A stretch of DNA of 64,000 bases from JAFGNV01 sp964612485. Its GTDB lineage: Bacteria > Chloroflexota > Anaerolineae > 4572-78 > J111. Shown one piece after another: positions 1-9,825 of the stretch; position 1 is the stretch's first letter; each line of letters begins with the position of its first letter. The stretch covers positions 40,432-104,431 of the forward strand of contig CAZTFF010000016.1 of the NCBI GenBank assembly GCA_964612485.1, read 5' to 3'. The translations under genes and the position numbers were made by a program. The notes beneath the pieces are model-generated. The model was not told where the DNA came from. It did not search any database and worked only from the letters and a program-made list of their open reading frames with translations.

Positions 1-222
1 GGGCGCGGCATTGCCTCCAAAGACCTCCCCCACATCTTCGACCGTTTCTACCGCGCCGAAAATAACGGGCAGGGCGGCAGCGGGTTGGGATTATCCATTG
101 CCCAATGGATTGCCCAGGCTCACGGCGGGCAAATCACCGTAGACAGCGAGTTGAACAAAGGCTCCGTTTTTACCCTGTGGCTCCCCAGAAAACGTACTCC
201 CGCCCCCAAAACAACAGAATAG
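1..222 (+). CDS. Sensor histidine kinase, C-terminal ATPase part (5'-truncated by window)
   Basis: The reading frame is open from base 1 to a TAG at 220-222. The 73 visible residues are the end of a GHKL ATPase domain: the GRGIA segment, then DRFYRAE and the glycine-rich GGSGLGLSIA nucleotide lid, followed by the HGG and S-E-x-x-K-G-S closing strands. This is typical of membrane sensor kinases that phosphorylate a response regulator. The sensor and phosphoacceptor regions lie outside the window, so the signal cannot be named. It stops 13 bases before the MurE-like gene, which may be cotranscribed. Confidence 0.85.
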   Translation, partial: GRGIASKDLPHIFDRFYRAENNGQGGSGLGLSIAQWIAQAHGGQITVDSELNKGSVFTLWLPRKRTPAPKTTE

Positions 223-235
223 CCGCCGGAAGCTT

Positions 236-1813
236 ATGAAACTGTCACAATTATTGTCTACGCTGCCCCAGGCCACGCTTTTGAATGACCCCAATTGCGT
301 GAATCTGGCCGCCACCATTACCCACCTCACCGCCGACTCTCGTGATGTTGAACCCGGCGCCCTCTTTGTTGCTTACCGGGGCGTTTTTACCGATATTCAT
401 CGTTTCATCCCCGATGCCCTGGCCCACGGCGCTGCCGCCGTCATCGGCGACAACGTGGAAACATTGCGGGCGCTGCTACCTGCATCCGGCGCTATTCCAA
501 TCATCCTGGTTCCCAATGGGCGCGAGGCGCTGGCGCATCTGGCCGCGGCCTGGCACCACTTTCCGGCCCGCCGGCTCACCATGGTCGGTATCACCGGCAC
601 CGACGGCAAAACCACCACGGCCCATTTTCTCTTTCAAATGCTGCAAGCGGCCCGGCAAAACGCCGGCATTATCAACACGGTCAGCGCGATCATCGGCCAA
701 CAGACCCTGGAAACCGGCCTGCACACCACCACGCCCGATGCCCTCCATTTGCAGCAATACCTGGCCCAAATGGTCAAGGCCAGCACCGATGTCTGCGTTT
801 TGGAGGTGACATCGCACGGGCTGGCCCATCACCGGGTGACGGCCTGCGATTTTGATGTGGCCGTGGTCACCAACATCACCCACGAGCATCTTGACGAGCA
901 CGGCTCGTTAGAAAATTACCGCGCGGCCAAAGCGATGCTGTTTGAATCGCTGAGCACGGCGGCAGATAAGGGACATCCCAAATTGGCCGTACTCAATTGC
1001 GATGACGAATCTTTTCCCTACCTAAAACAAAAATTGGCCGCCGCCAACACGCCCTGGCTGGGGTACAGCCTGACCAACCACCCGGAAGCTGCGCTCATTG
1101 CCGCCCCTATTTCTTACCAGGCCGATAAAACCCGCTTCACTATTCAAACAGATCGACACACGTTTGAGGTGGAAACCCGCTTGGTGGGCGATTACAATGT
1201 GAGCAACTGCCTGGCCGCGGCCACGGCGGCTTTGTACGGGCTGAACCTTTCGCCAACAGTGGTGCAGCAGGGAGCGGCATTGCTGGCCGGGGTGCCGGGC
1301 CGTATGGAACGGATTGATGAGGGCCAGCCTTTTTTGGCCCTGGTTGATTTTGCCCACACGCCCAACTCGCTGCGGCGCTCGCTGGCGGTGGCCCAAACCT
1401 TAACATCGGGCCGGGTGATTGCCGTGTTTGGCTGCGCCGGCCTGCGCGATGCGGAAAAACGCCCGCTGATGGGCCGCATCGCTGCCGAACTGGCCGACAT
1501 CACCATTCTCACCGCCGAGGACCCCCGCACCGAAAAGTTGGACGAGATTATGGCTGTAACCGCCGACGCGATGTCTAACGAAAAAACGAAACAAGCTGTG
1601 TTTGAGTGCATTCCCGACCGGGGCCGGGCCATCTACCGGGCGGTGCAATTAGCCCGGCCCACCGATGTGGTGATCGCTTTTGGCAAAGGGCACGAGCAAA
1701 GCATGTGCTTTGGCCACACCGAGTACCCCTGGGATGATCGTCAAGCAATGCGACACGCCCTGCAAGGCGCGCCCTTGCTGACCTTGCCTACGGCGGCAAC
1801 TGACGGAACGTAA
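236..1813 (+). CDS. murE: UDP-N-acetylmuramyl tripeptide synthase, MurE-like
   Basis: A cytoplasmic Mur ligase of 525 residues that should add the third (diamino) residue to UDP-MurNAc-L-Ala-D-Glu at ATP cost. An N-terminal Mur domain is followed by the ATP loop GITGTDGKTTT (residues ~120-130), the central domain with EVTSHG and the lysine of NYRAAK that is carbamylated in the family, and a C-terminal domain with VFGCAGLRDAEKRPLMG and FGKGHE. The substrate-specificity motif reads TAEDPRTE, where meso-diaminopimelate enzymes have DNPR, so the amino acid added is uncertain. Length fits MurE. No other cell-wall ligase is adjacent; murI lies at the far end of the window. Confidence 0.85.
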   Translation: MKLSQLLSTLPQATLLNDPNCVNLAATITHLTADSRDVEPGALFVAYRGVFTDIHRFIPDALAHGAAAVIGDNVETLRALLPASGAIPIILVPNGREALAHLAAAWHHFPARRLTMVGITGTDGKTTTAHFLFQMLQAARQNAGIINTVSAIIGQQTLETGLHTTTPDALHLQQYLAQMVKASTDVCVLEVTSHGLAHHRVTACDFDVAVVTNITHEHLDEHGSLENYRAAKAMLFESLSTAADKGHPKLAVLNCDDESFPYLKQKLAAANTPWLGYSLTNHPEAALIAAPISYQADKTRFTIQTDRHTFEVETRLVGDYNVSNCLAAATAALYGLNLSPTVVQQGAALLAGVPGRMERIDEGQPFLALVDFAHTPNSLRRSLAVAQTLTSGRVIAVFGCAGLRDAEKRPLMGRIAAELADITILTAEDPRTEKLDEIMAVTADAMSNEKTKQAVFECIPDRGRAIYRAVQLARPTDVVIAFGKGHEQSMCFGHTEYPWDDRQAMRHALQGAPLLTLPTAATDGT

Positions 1814-1860
1814 ATCGAGGGATTGATCCCCTATCATCCGGGGACCACAGGAGCAATTTT

Positions 1861-4800
1861 ATGAAAAAACTATTTTCCGCGCTCATTTTGGCTATCATCT
1901 TATTGCTCTCCCTGGTGATGATGGTGTCTCTTCCCACTGCCGCGCAAGAACCCGATTCGCCGCCCAAAGGCACAGACCCCCTGCCCACGCCCACGCCGGC
2001 TCCCGCCCCCATCGACCCAGGCCTGCTGCCCAAAATAGAACCGCAACTCCTCAAAAAACTTCTCACCGAGCCAGAGCCGGTAGAATTCATCGTGTACATG
2101 ACAACCACCGCAGACCTGGACGCCGCCATCGCCTCGGTGCCGGCCCTGGGGACGCAGGGCGATCCGGCGGCAGCAGCCATCGCCAAACGGGCCGCGATTG
2201 TCCACGCCTTGCAACAAACGGCGCAAAACAGCCAGGGCGGCGTGTTGGAACAATTGAACAATCCATCGGGCGGGTTGAGCGGGCAGGCCGCTACTAACAT
2301 TCAGCCTTTATGGATTGTCAATGCGGTAGCGGCCAGAGGAACCTTACCGATGGTGCTGGATTTAGCCACCCGCCCTGATGTGGCCATTGTGCGGCTGAAC
2401 AAAACGGTTCAACTCAACCGGCCCGCGCCGGCCATCCCCTCCTCGATCTTCAAACCGCAGGCTTCACCGGAGTGGGGCATTGCCAAAATCAGGGCCGATC
2501 TGGTGCAAAATGCGCTCAACATCGACGGCAGCGGGGTGGTAGTGGCCAATATCGACAGCGGAGTAGACTGGTTTCACCCCGCCCTGCAAAGCAAATACCG
2601 GGGCTACACCGGCCCCGACAAGCTGCCGGTCCACGCCGGCAACTGGCACGATGCTACCGGCGATGACGCTGTTTACCCCACCGACAGCTACGGCCACGGA
2701 ACCCACACCATGGGTACTATTGTGGGCGACAACGGCATTGGCGTGGCCCCCGGCGCCAAATGGATTGCCGTGCGAGCCTTTAACAGCAGCGGCTCCGCCC
2801 TGAACAGCTGGCTGCACGAAGCCTTTCAGTGGATTTTAGCGCCCAATGATGACTCTGCCCTGGCGCCGGACATCGTCAATAATTCCTGGGGCAGCAACAA
2901 TGGCAGCAGTACGGAATTTCAACCCGATGTGCAGGCTTTGCGCGCCGCCGGCATCTACCCGATTTTTTCCGCCGGCAACAACGGTCCCGGTTCCGGCACA
3001 GTGGGATCGCCGGGTAGTTTTGACATTTCGTTTGCCGTGGGGGCCACCACCATCGATGATGAGATCGCCTACTTTTCCAGCCGGGGGCCGTCGCCGTGGG
3101 GCAGTATCAAGCCGGATGTGGCCGCGCCGGGCAAGGATGTGGTTTCAACCCTCCCCGGCGGCACGTATGGCAGTAACAACGGCACCTCGATGGCCGCGCC
3201 CCACGCCTCGGGGCTGGCGGCGCTGCTGCTGCAAGCCTCGCCCACGCTGAGCAATGATCTCGACGGTATCTCCACCGTGATGAAAACAACCGCCGTGCCA
3301 TTGGGCACGCCCATCCCCAACAACGATTTTGGCTGGGGACGCATCGATGCCTACAACGCGGTGATGTCGGTGGCCTCGGTGGGCGCGCTGCAAGGCACCG
3401 TCAGCGGCAGTGGAACGCCGCTGGCCGACGCCCAGGTACGCATTACGCCTCACGGCGGCGGCCCGGCCATCAACACCACCACCAATGCCGGCGGCGCGTA
3501 TCACCAGGGGCTGGCCGTGGATACTTACGATGCCACGGCCTCGGCTTTTGGCTACGAATCCAGCACAATTTCGGGCATCGTTATCGAGACCAACAACACC
3601 ACCACTCAAGATTTCAACCTGACCCCCAAACTGACCGGCACCTTCTCCGGTACGGTTACCGAAAGCGGCACAGGGCTGCCCCTGGCGGCCACAATCTTTA
3701 TCGATAACACCCCGGCAGAAACCACCACCGATCCCGCTGACGGTAGATTTATGATGACCCTGCCCACCGGAACCTACACCGCGACAGTGGTTGCAGCCGC
3801 GCACCGCATTACCCAAACCGTTATCGATATCAACGATGGGGCAACGGTGGAACACCACTTTGTGCTGGACCCCGCCCCCCCTATTCTGCTGGTAGACAGC
3901 GGCCGTTGGTACCAGGAGAGTGAGATCGGCTACTACCAGCAGGCGCTTGATGATCTACTTTATCCCTACGACACCTGGACCATCACCGATCCTTTCGAAT
4001 CGCCCAGCGATGTTCCCACCACGGACGATCTCATACCCTACGATATTGTAATCTGGTCGTCGCCGGAAGATTCGCCGGGCTACGTGGGCGCTAACGATGC
4101 TTTAGAATCATATTTAGATCAGGGGAGGAAACTCCTGTTGAGCGGCCAGGATGTGGCTTTTTATGACAGCGGGCAGGGATTTTTCATACCGTCAGCCCCC
4201 TATTTAGCAAACTATCTCAAAGTTGATTTTGTGGAGGATGACGCCAACATCGATACGATCAGCGGTATCGATGGCCAGCCTTTTGCCGGCCTGAGCTTCA
4301 CTATTAACGGCGGCGATGGCGCGGATAACCAGTTTGCACCCGATGTCGTAACCGTGGCCGAGGCTGATTTTGCCGGACCGCTATTGGAATACAAACCGGA
4401 TCAACTGGCCGGAGTGCATACGGGTCTCTGCGTACCCTACCGGACTATGTTCCTGCCCTTTGGTTTTGAAAGCATCAACACCCGCGCCGACCGCCGCAGC
4501 GTGATGGAACAGGCTCTCGCCTGGCTGATGGACACGCCCGCTGCCTACGGGGTTGAACTCACCCCGGACACGGCGTTAGAAATTGGCAACTTCGGCGCAA
4601 CCGTTTCTCACACCGTACGGCTGCGCAATACCGGCACCACCGGCAATACCTACACGCTTTCTATTAGCGATGGATTTCCCCGGAACTGGCCCATTTTGCC
4701 AAATACCCATCCGCCTGTTTCGCTGGATTATTGCGAATCATACACGATCACGCTGAACGTCAGCGTAGACACCAGCAACACCTGGCACGTATCCGATACG

Positions 4801-6276
4801 TTCACCGTTACGGCAGCCACCACCAACGGCCTGCTGTTGACCAACAGCATCACCCGCACCACCAAAACTCCGGCTCCGGTTCTGCTGGTTGATGATGATC
4901 GCTGGTATAGCTTTGCGGAAGAATATCAAACCGCGCTGGAAGCGAACAATATTCCCTACGATTACTGGTACGTGCCCAAATCTTGGAGCGGTCCGGTCCC
5001 GCCCAGCCCGCCCCTCGACACTTTGCAGATGTATCCGATGGTGGTGTGGTACACGGCCTACGATTGGTACCAGCCGCTGACTTCGATGGAAGAAGATCGT
5101 CTGGTGGCCTACCTGGATGGCGGGGGACGGTTGTTTTTTAGCAGCCAGGATTACATTTACAACCTGCCCGACCACGAACCCAATGATTTTGCCGCCGCCT
5201 ACCTGGGCGTTCTGGACCACACCGAAGATTACAGCAGCACCCAGATTTCCGGCTACCCCGGCAGCCTGGTGGGGCACGGGCTGGGGCCGTACCCGTTGAC
5301 TTTCCCTCTGGGCTACGCTAACTGGACCGACGCCCTCACGCCAACCATCACCGCCCGGGGCGCCACCGTGGGGCAGGCGGAACAGACCAATAGCGTAAGC
5401 CTGGCCGGGATAGGGCCAAACAACGAGGCCTGGCACACCAACTTTTTAGCCTACGGTCCCGAGCTGCTCACCGATACCCATCGCGCCCGGCTGCTGCAGC
5501 GCTCTTTGGGCTGGCTCAGTTGGCTGGGGCGCTCGGCGGTTACGTCCAGTGTATCCAGCGCTTTGGATGGAACTACGGTAGTTTACACCGCCACCGTTAT
5601 CAACGACGGCTGGATCGACCTGCCCACGGTTCATTTTACCGCCACCTTTCCGGCAGAACTTACGGTGGCCGATTACGCATCTACGCTGACTCCCTCCGGC
5701 GGCAATCTCATCTGGCAGGGATCGCTGGATAAAAACCAGACCCGCATCTTTATCTATACCGCCGCCATCACCGACTCGCTGCCGTTGGGCACAGTCGTCA
5801 GGCAGGTCAGTTGGCTGTCTTACCCGGAGCATAATATTTTGTTTGATCGGATGGCCGATGTTGACGTCAACTTCCCCAATCTGGAAACATCGAGCCTGAC
5901 CGTTACTCCCACCCAGGATGCGGAAGAAAACGACGTACTCACCTATACGATTGTTCTGAAAAATACCGGCCCGGTCGATGCGCCACAGGTCACAACCACC
6001 AATACGCTGCCCCACATGCTGGCGTTGATGGATGTGGGCACTCCCGGCCGGGGCACGGTAATCAGTCACCAAGAATCCCTCACCTGGACCACGCCGCTAT
6101 CCAGCAACGAAACCGTGACGCTCACCTATCGGGCGATTATCAGCTATCGCTCTCAAAGTAATATCAGAAACACCGTTTATGTGGACGACAACTTGAACGC
6201 GCCGCTGGAATTAACAGCTCAAACCAGCTTTAAATCACACCTAACGTACTTGCCGGTGATTTTTAAAAGACATTAA
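1861..6276 (+). CDS. Large secreted subtilisin-like serine protease (S8) with repeat modules
   Basis: A 1471-residue exported protein. It has a hydrophobic signal peptide at 1-28 and a Pro-Thr stretch at ~35-55. The subtilase domain (~215-500) has the full triad: D232 in NIDSGVD, H279 in GHGTH, S443 in GTSMAAPHASG. Two carboxypeptidase-regulatory-like beta modules follow (~505-670). Next come two copies of a ~220-residue module starting ILLVDSGRWY (~674) and VLLVDDDRWY (~1005), then two DUF11/CARDB-like repeats. The protein ends in TYLPVIFKRH, a tail I recall on many Chloroflexota secreted proteins. AGGAG at 1849-1853 precedes the ATG. It probably degrades extracellular protein, which would feed the amino-acid fermentation operon nearby. 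It converges on tal-pgi with 2 bases between stops. Confidence 0.88.
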   Translation: MKKLFSALILAIILLLSLVMMVSLPTAAQEPDSPPKGTDPLPTPTPAPAPIDPGLLPKIEPQLLKKLLTEPEPVEFIVYMTTTADLDAAIASVPALGTQGDPAAAAIAKRAAIVHALQQTAQNSQGGVLEQLNNPSGGLSGQAATNIQPLWIVNAVAARGTLPMVLDLATRPDVAIVRLNKTVQLNRPAPAIPSSIFKPQASPEWGIAKIRADLVQNALNIDGSGVVVANIDSGVDWFHPALQSKYRGYTGPDKLPVHAGNWHDATGDDAVYPTDSYGHGTHTMGTIVGDNGIGVAPGAKWIAVRAFNSSGSALNSWLHEAFQWILAPNDDSALAPDIVNNSWGSNNGSSTEFQPDVQALRAAGIYPIFSAGNNGPGSGTVGSPGSFDISFAVGATTIDDEIAYFSSRGPSPWGSIKPDVAAPGKDVVSTLPGGTYGSNNGTSMAAPHASGLAALLLQASPTLSNDLDGISTVMKTTAVPLGTPIPNNDFGWGRIDAYNAVMSVASVGALQGTVSGSGTPLADAQVRITPHGGGPAINTTTNAGGAYHQGLAVDTYDATASAFGYESSTISGIVIETNNTTTQDFNLTPKLTGTFSGTVTESGTGLPLAATIFIDNTPAETTTDPADGRFMMTLPTGTYTATVVAAAHRITQTVIDINDGATVEHHFVLDPAPPILLVDSGRWYQESEIGYYQQALDDLLYPYDTWTITDPFESPSDVPTTDDLIPYDIVIWSSPEDSPGYVGANDALESYLDQGRKLLLSGQDVAFYDSGQGFFIPSAPYLANYLKVDFVEDDANIDTISGIDGQPFAGLSFTINGGDGADNQFAPDVVTVAEADFAGPLLEYKPDQLAGVHTGLCVPYRTMFLPFGFESINTRADRRSVMEQALAWLMDTPAAYGVELTPDTALEIGNFGATVSHTVRLRNTGTTGNTYTLSISDGFPRNWPILPNTHPPVSLDYCESYTITLNVSVDTSNTWHVSDTFTVTAATTNGLLLTNSITRTTKTPAPVLLVDDDRWYSFAEEYQTALEANNIPYDYWYVPKSWSGPVPPSPPLDTLQMYPMVVWYTAYDWYQPLTSMEEDRLVAYLDGGGRLFFSSQDYIYNLPDHEPNDFAAAYLGVLDHTEDYSSTQISGYPGSLVGHGLGPYPLTFPLGYANWTDALTPTITARGATVGQAEQTNSVSLAGIGPNNEAWHTNFLAYGPELLTDTHRARLLQRSLGWLSWLGRSAVTSSVSSALDGTTVVYTATVINDGWIDLPTVHFTATFPAELTVADYASTLTPSGGNLIWQGSLDKNQTRIFIYTAAITDSLPLGTVVRQVSWLSYPEHNILFDRMADVDVNFPNLETSSLTVTPTQDAEENDVLTYTIVLKNTGPVDAPQVTTTNTLPHMLALMDVGTPGRGTVISHQESLTWTTPLSSNETVTLTYRAIISYRSQSNIRNTVYVDDNLNAPLELTAQTSFKSHLTYLPVIFKRH

Positions 6277-6278
6277 GC

Positions 6279-9083
6279 TTACGCGGGGATCAACTTTCGA
6301 ATGGCGGTAGGCAAATCCTGCCCCGCTTCGATATGGAACCGGATCAAGCGGCGTTGACTTTCTTGCAAGGCATTGTAATCGCCCTGGGCTTGCGCCGCGA
6401 CCAGGGTGGCAAAAGAGTATTTTTCGCCGGGCACGTCTACATCGGTGGCGGGGGTGTGAGTGATCTGGATGAACAGCCCCTTGTTGCCGTCGCCTTTGTG
6501 CAACTGGCCGGTGGAATGCAGGAAACGCGGGCCGTAGCCCACGGTCACGGCGCTGCGCAGGCCATCGCGCAGGGTCAACCGCAATTCGTTCAAGGCTTCG
6601 TCGATGTCGGGGCCGTAGGGCAGGTAGGCCATAATCGCCACGTAATCGCCGGCGCGGTACCGGGTGAGAAACGCTTTCAGGGCCTCGGTAACGGTTTCGC
6701 CCATGGCCGGGCCGTAGGCATCGATATCATCGTAATCCAGCGTGGGCGAATCCGCGGGCAGGAAGCCGTTTTGTTCAAACTCTTCCATCAATTCGCGGGC
6801 TTTGATCTTGGCCAGTTCCACGTTGGGCTGGTCAAAGGGGTTGATCTTGAGCACAGCCCCGGCAGCGGCGGTAGCCATCTCCCACCGGAAGAACTCCTGG
6901 CCCAAATCTTCCAATTCATCCAACTGAATGGTGATGACCGGGTGGCCGGCGGCTTCCAGCACATCAACCCGGCCATCCAGCTCAACATTATCATCTTCAG
7001 CCATCCGCAGGTAAACAAAAACGCGGTCGTTGTTGTACATGGCCGGGTCGGCAATAGCTTCATCGGCCACCGGCAAGATACCCACGCCGTGTTTGCCCGT
7101 GCTTTCGGCAATGAGCTGTTCGACCCACACACCAAAAGCGGAAATACTGGGGGAGAGGAAAAAAGTTACTTTATCGCGCCCCAACAGGGCCAGTTCGCCC
7201 AGCGCCGCGCCCAGTTGCAGGCCGGGGTTGAGCGAAGCCTGATTTTTGCAGGCGTCGGCCATGCTGTTGGCCCGGCGCAGCAGTTTGGGTAGATCAACGC
7301 CGATGAGGGCGGCGGGCGCCAAGCCAAAATAGGTCAGCGCCGAAAAACGCCCGCCCACTTCCGGCGGCCCGGAAAAAATCTTGCGGAATCCCTTTTCTGT
7401 GGCTAATTTTTCCAGCTTGCTGCCGGGGTCGGTGATGGCTACAAAGTTTTCCCCGGGGTTGTCTTTGAGGTCGCTAATCGTTTGATAAAAATGTTTATAA
7501 AGAGAGAGGGTTTCCAGCGTGCCGCCCGATTTACTGGGCACGATAAAGAGCGTGTGGGCCAGATCAGCAATCTTGGCCTCCACCGCCGAAATCTGATCCG
7601 GGTTGGTGCTGTCCAGCACGGTCACGGGCAAGCCGTCCGACGCTGCACCAAAGGTAGTCATATACAGTTCCGGGGCCAGGCTGCTGCCGCCCATGCCCAA
7701 CAAAACCACTGCTTTGAAGCCGGCGCTTCTGATCTCGGCGGCAAAGGCGGCCAGATTATCGGCCTCGGCCAGCATATCATTGGCTATATCCAGCCAGCCC
7801 AGACGATTGGTCAATTCCTTGGTTTGGGCGGCCTGTTCGGGATCGGGCACCCATACCGTGCCGTCTTTATCCCAGATGCGGGCGGTAACGCGGGCCGCTT
7901 CCCAGGCTTTGAGGCGCACCTCAACCGTATTTTGATACTCATCCAGGGCCAGCGTCATCGGGCTGACCTGCTGCGAGACAATGGCTTCGCGTTTCTCTTC
8001 CAGCACGGCCAACAGCCTGACAAAAGAGTCGGCAAAGGCTTTAACGCCGTCCGCCTGCAATTTGTCGGTGGCGTCGTCGTAACTGATGTCGAACTTCTCA
8101 AGCTGTTGGAGCAAATCTACGGCTTCGTCCAGCCCTTCTTCCAGGCTGGCCCGGATACTGCCGTGATCTTTAAGTGCTTCCAGCGTGGCCGGCGGCATGG
8201 TGTTGACCGTATCGGGGCCAACCAACTCTTCGGCGTAGAGGGTGTCGCGGTATTCCGGGTTTTTGGTGCTGGTGCTGGCCCACAGCGGGCGCTGCACTTG
8301 CGCGCCTTTGGCGGCCAGTTTTCGGAAGCGCTCGCTGCCAAAAATATTTTGAAATTCTTTGTAGGCGGCTTTGGCATTGGCAATGGCCAGTTTGCCCGGC
8401 AGGTTTTTCGCGTCGGGTTCATCAATTTCGGCCAGGAGTTCATCGAAAAGCGTATCTACGCGGCTCACAAAAAATGAGGCCACCGAAGCGATCGTGCTTA
8501 CATCGCCGCCGGCAGCGTCCAGTTTTTCCAGCCCGGCAATGTAAGCGTGGGCGACATCAATATAATTTTGCAGGGAGAACATCAGCGTCACATTGACATT
8601 CACGCCGGAGCCGATGACCTCGGTGATGGCCGGCAGCCCGGCCTGGGTGGCCGGAATTTTGATCATCAGATTGGGGCGGCCCACCGTATCAAAAAGCCGC
8701 TTGGCTTCAGCAATCGTGCCGTCGGTATCGTGGGCCAAATCGGGCGAAACTTCCAGGCTCACGTAACCGTCTTTGCCGTTAGTGCGCTCGTACACCGGCT
8801 GGAGCAGGTCGGCCACGGCCTGAATATCTTCAATCGCCAGGGTTTCGTACAGCGTTTTAATGTCGATGGTGGGATTTTCAGCCACAATTTCATCGATCTG
8901 GGCATCGTAAGCGTCGCCGGAAATGGCCTTTTGAAAAATAGCCGGGTTGGAGGTGACACCGACGATATGATCTTCGGCCACCATACGGGCAAACTCGCCC
9001 TCGGTAATCAAACTTCGTTCAATGTTATCATACCAGATAGATTGTCCTAAATCAGAAATTTGTTTTAAGGCTTCAGTAGTCAT
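6279..9083 (-). CDS. Bifunctional transaldolase / glucose-6-phosphate isomerase
   Basis: A fusion of two cytosolic sugar-phosphate enzymes, 934 residues. The N-terminal ~370 residues are transaldolase (SNPAIFQKAI near residue 45, the IKIPAT strand with the Schiff-base lysine near 133). It exchanges dihydroxyacetone units in the pentose phosphate pathway. From ~400 onward it is glucose-6-phosphate isomerase with the SIS fold (GMGGSSLAPE, SKSGGTLET). The frame stays open 231 bases further upstream, but I chose the ATG at 9081-9083. The protein homology starts there (MTTEALKQISDLGQS) and a strong GGAGGAG lies just upstream. Such Tal-Pgi fusions are known in several bacterial groups. It is the last gene of a three-gene minus-strand group. 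Confidence 0.93.
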   Translation of the reverse strand: MTTEALKQISDLGQSIWYDNIERSLITEGEFARMVAEDHIVGVTSNPAIFQKAISGDAYDAQIDEIVAENPTIDIKTLYETLAIEDIQAVADLLQPVYERTNGKDGYVSLEVSPDLAHDTDGTIAEAKRLFDTVGRPNLMIKIPATQAGLPAITEVIGSGVNVNVTLMFSLQNYIDVAHAYIAGLEKLDAAGGDVSTIASVASFFVSRVDTLFDELLAEIDEPDAKNLPGKLAIANAKAAYKEFQNIFGSERFRKLAAKGAQVQRPLWASTSTKNPEYRDTLYAEELVGPDTVNTMPPATLEALKDHGSIRASLEEGLDEAVDLLQQLEKFDISYDDATDKLQADGVKAFADSFVRLLAVLEEKREAIVSQQVSPMTLALDEYQNTVEVRLKAWEAARVTARIWDKDGTVWVPDPEQAAQTKELTNRLGWLDIANDMLAEADNLAAFAAEIRSAGFKAVVLLGMGGSSLAPELYMTTFGAASDGLPVTVLDSTNPDQISAVEAKIADLAHTLFIVPSKSGGTLETLSLYKHFYQTISDLKDNPGENFVAITDPGSKLEKLATEKGFRKIFSGPPEVGGRFSALTYFGLAPAALIGVDLPKLLRRANSMADACKNQASLNPGLQLGAALGELALLGRDKVTFFLSPSISAFGVWVEQLIAESTGKHGVGILPVADEAIADPAMYNNDRVFVYLRMAEDDNVELDGRVDVLEAAGHPVITIQLDELEDLGQEFFRWEMATAAAGAVLKINPFDQPNVELAKIKARELMEEFEQNGFLPADSPTLDYDDIDAYGPAMGETVTEALKAFLTRYRAGDYVAIMAYLPYGPDIDEALNELRLTLRDGLRSAVTVGYGPRFLHSTGQLHKGDGNKGLFIQITHTPATDVDVPGEKYSFATLVAAQAQGDYNALQESQRRLIRFHIEAGQDLPTAIRKLIPA

Positions 9084-9129
9084 AATTGCGTGGCTCCTCC
9101 AAATTAGAATGATTTTGTTTTTTTGATGA

Positions 9130-9825
9130 TTAACTTTGCCCGTATACAGGGATGGCCGCGCCGTTGATGGCGGTATCGTCGCGGGTGAGAAAGAGCAGGG
9201 TTTGGGCGATAGTTGCCGGTTTGACCCAGCGGCTGAAATCGGCGTTGGGCATACTCTGGCGGTTGGCTTGCGTATCGATAGTGCCGGGCAAAATGGCATT
9301 GACCGTGATGCCATACCCCTTTAATTCCGCCGCCATCGATTCGGTCAGCCGTAACACCGCCGCTTTGCTGATGGCATAGGCGCTGTATTTGGCCCGTCCT
9401 TTTAAAGCATCGCGGGAGCCGGTGTTGATGATCCGCCCCCATTGTTGGGACATCATCGGTTTGGCCGCGGCTTTACTCAAATTGTAGGCGGTGCGCAGGT
9501 TCATATCCAGCATCCGGTCTAATTCATGGGGATCGCTTTGACTGACAGGCTCGCCGCCGGCAAAGCCTCCGGCCAGATTGAGCAGAACATCCACCCGGCC
9601 AAAGTGATCCAGAGTAGTTTGCACCACGTTTTCCGCTTCAGCCAGATCAATCAGGTTGGCGGCAACCGGCAGGGCGCGCCGGCCCAATTGGCCGGCCAGA
9701 GATTCCACGCCCACCGGGCGCGATCCGACCAATACAACCGTAGCCCCGGTCTCATAAAAAACCTTACTGACCGTTTGCCCCAGGCCGCCGCTGGCGCCGC
9801 TGATCAGGACAATCCTATCGGCCAT
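9130..9825 (-). CDS. Short-chain dehydrogenase/reductase (FabG-like)
   Basis: A 231-residue classical SDR oxidoreductase: GASGGLGQ cofactor loop near residue 10, NLAGG at ~83, catalytic Ser in INTGSRDA and the Y-x-x-x-K pair in YSAYAISKAA, then the PG-T segment. The family uses NAD(P)(H) to reduce or oxidise a hydroxyl or keto group; the substrate cannot be read from sequence. Its ATG overlaps the stop of the upstream membrane-protein gene by one base, and 46 bases separate it from tal-pgi, so the three are likely one transcript. A role in fatty acid synthesis is not supported, since no fab genes are near. Confidence 0.85.
   Translation of the reverse strand: MADRIVLISGASGGLGQTVSKVFYETGATVVLVGSRPVGVESLAGQLGRRALPVAANLIDLAEAENVVQTTLDHFGRVDVLLNLAGGFAGGEPVSQSDPHELDRMLDMNLRTAYNLSKAAAKPMMSQQWGRIINTGSRDALKGRAKYSAYAISKAAVLRLTESMAAELKGYGITVNAILPGTIDTQANRQSMPNADFSRWVKPATIAQTLLFLTRDDTAINGAAIPVYGQS

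Noticed and set aside
6333..8477. Long plus-strand frames opposite tal-pgi
   Set aside because: Shadow of the fusion enzyme, whose both catalytic domains are evident on the minus strand.
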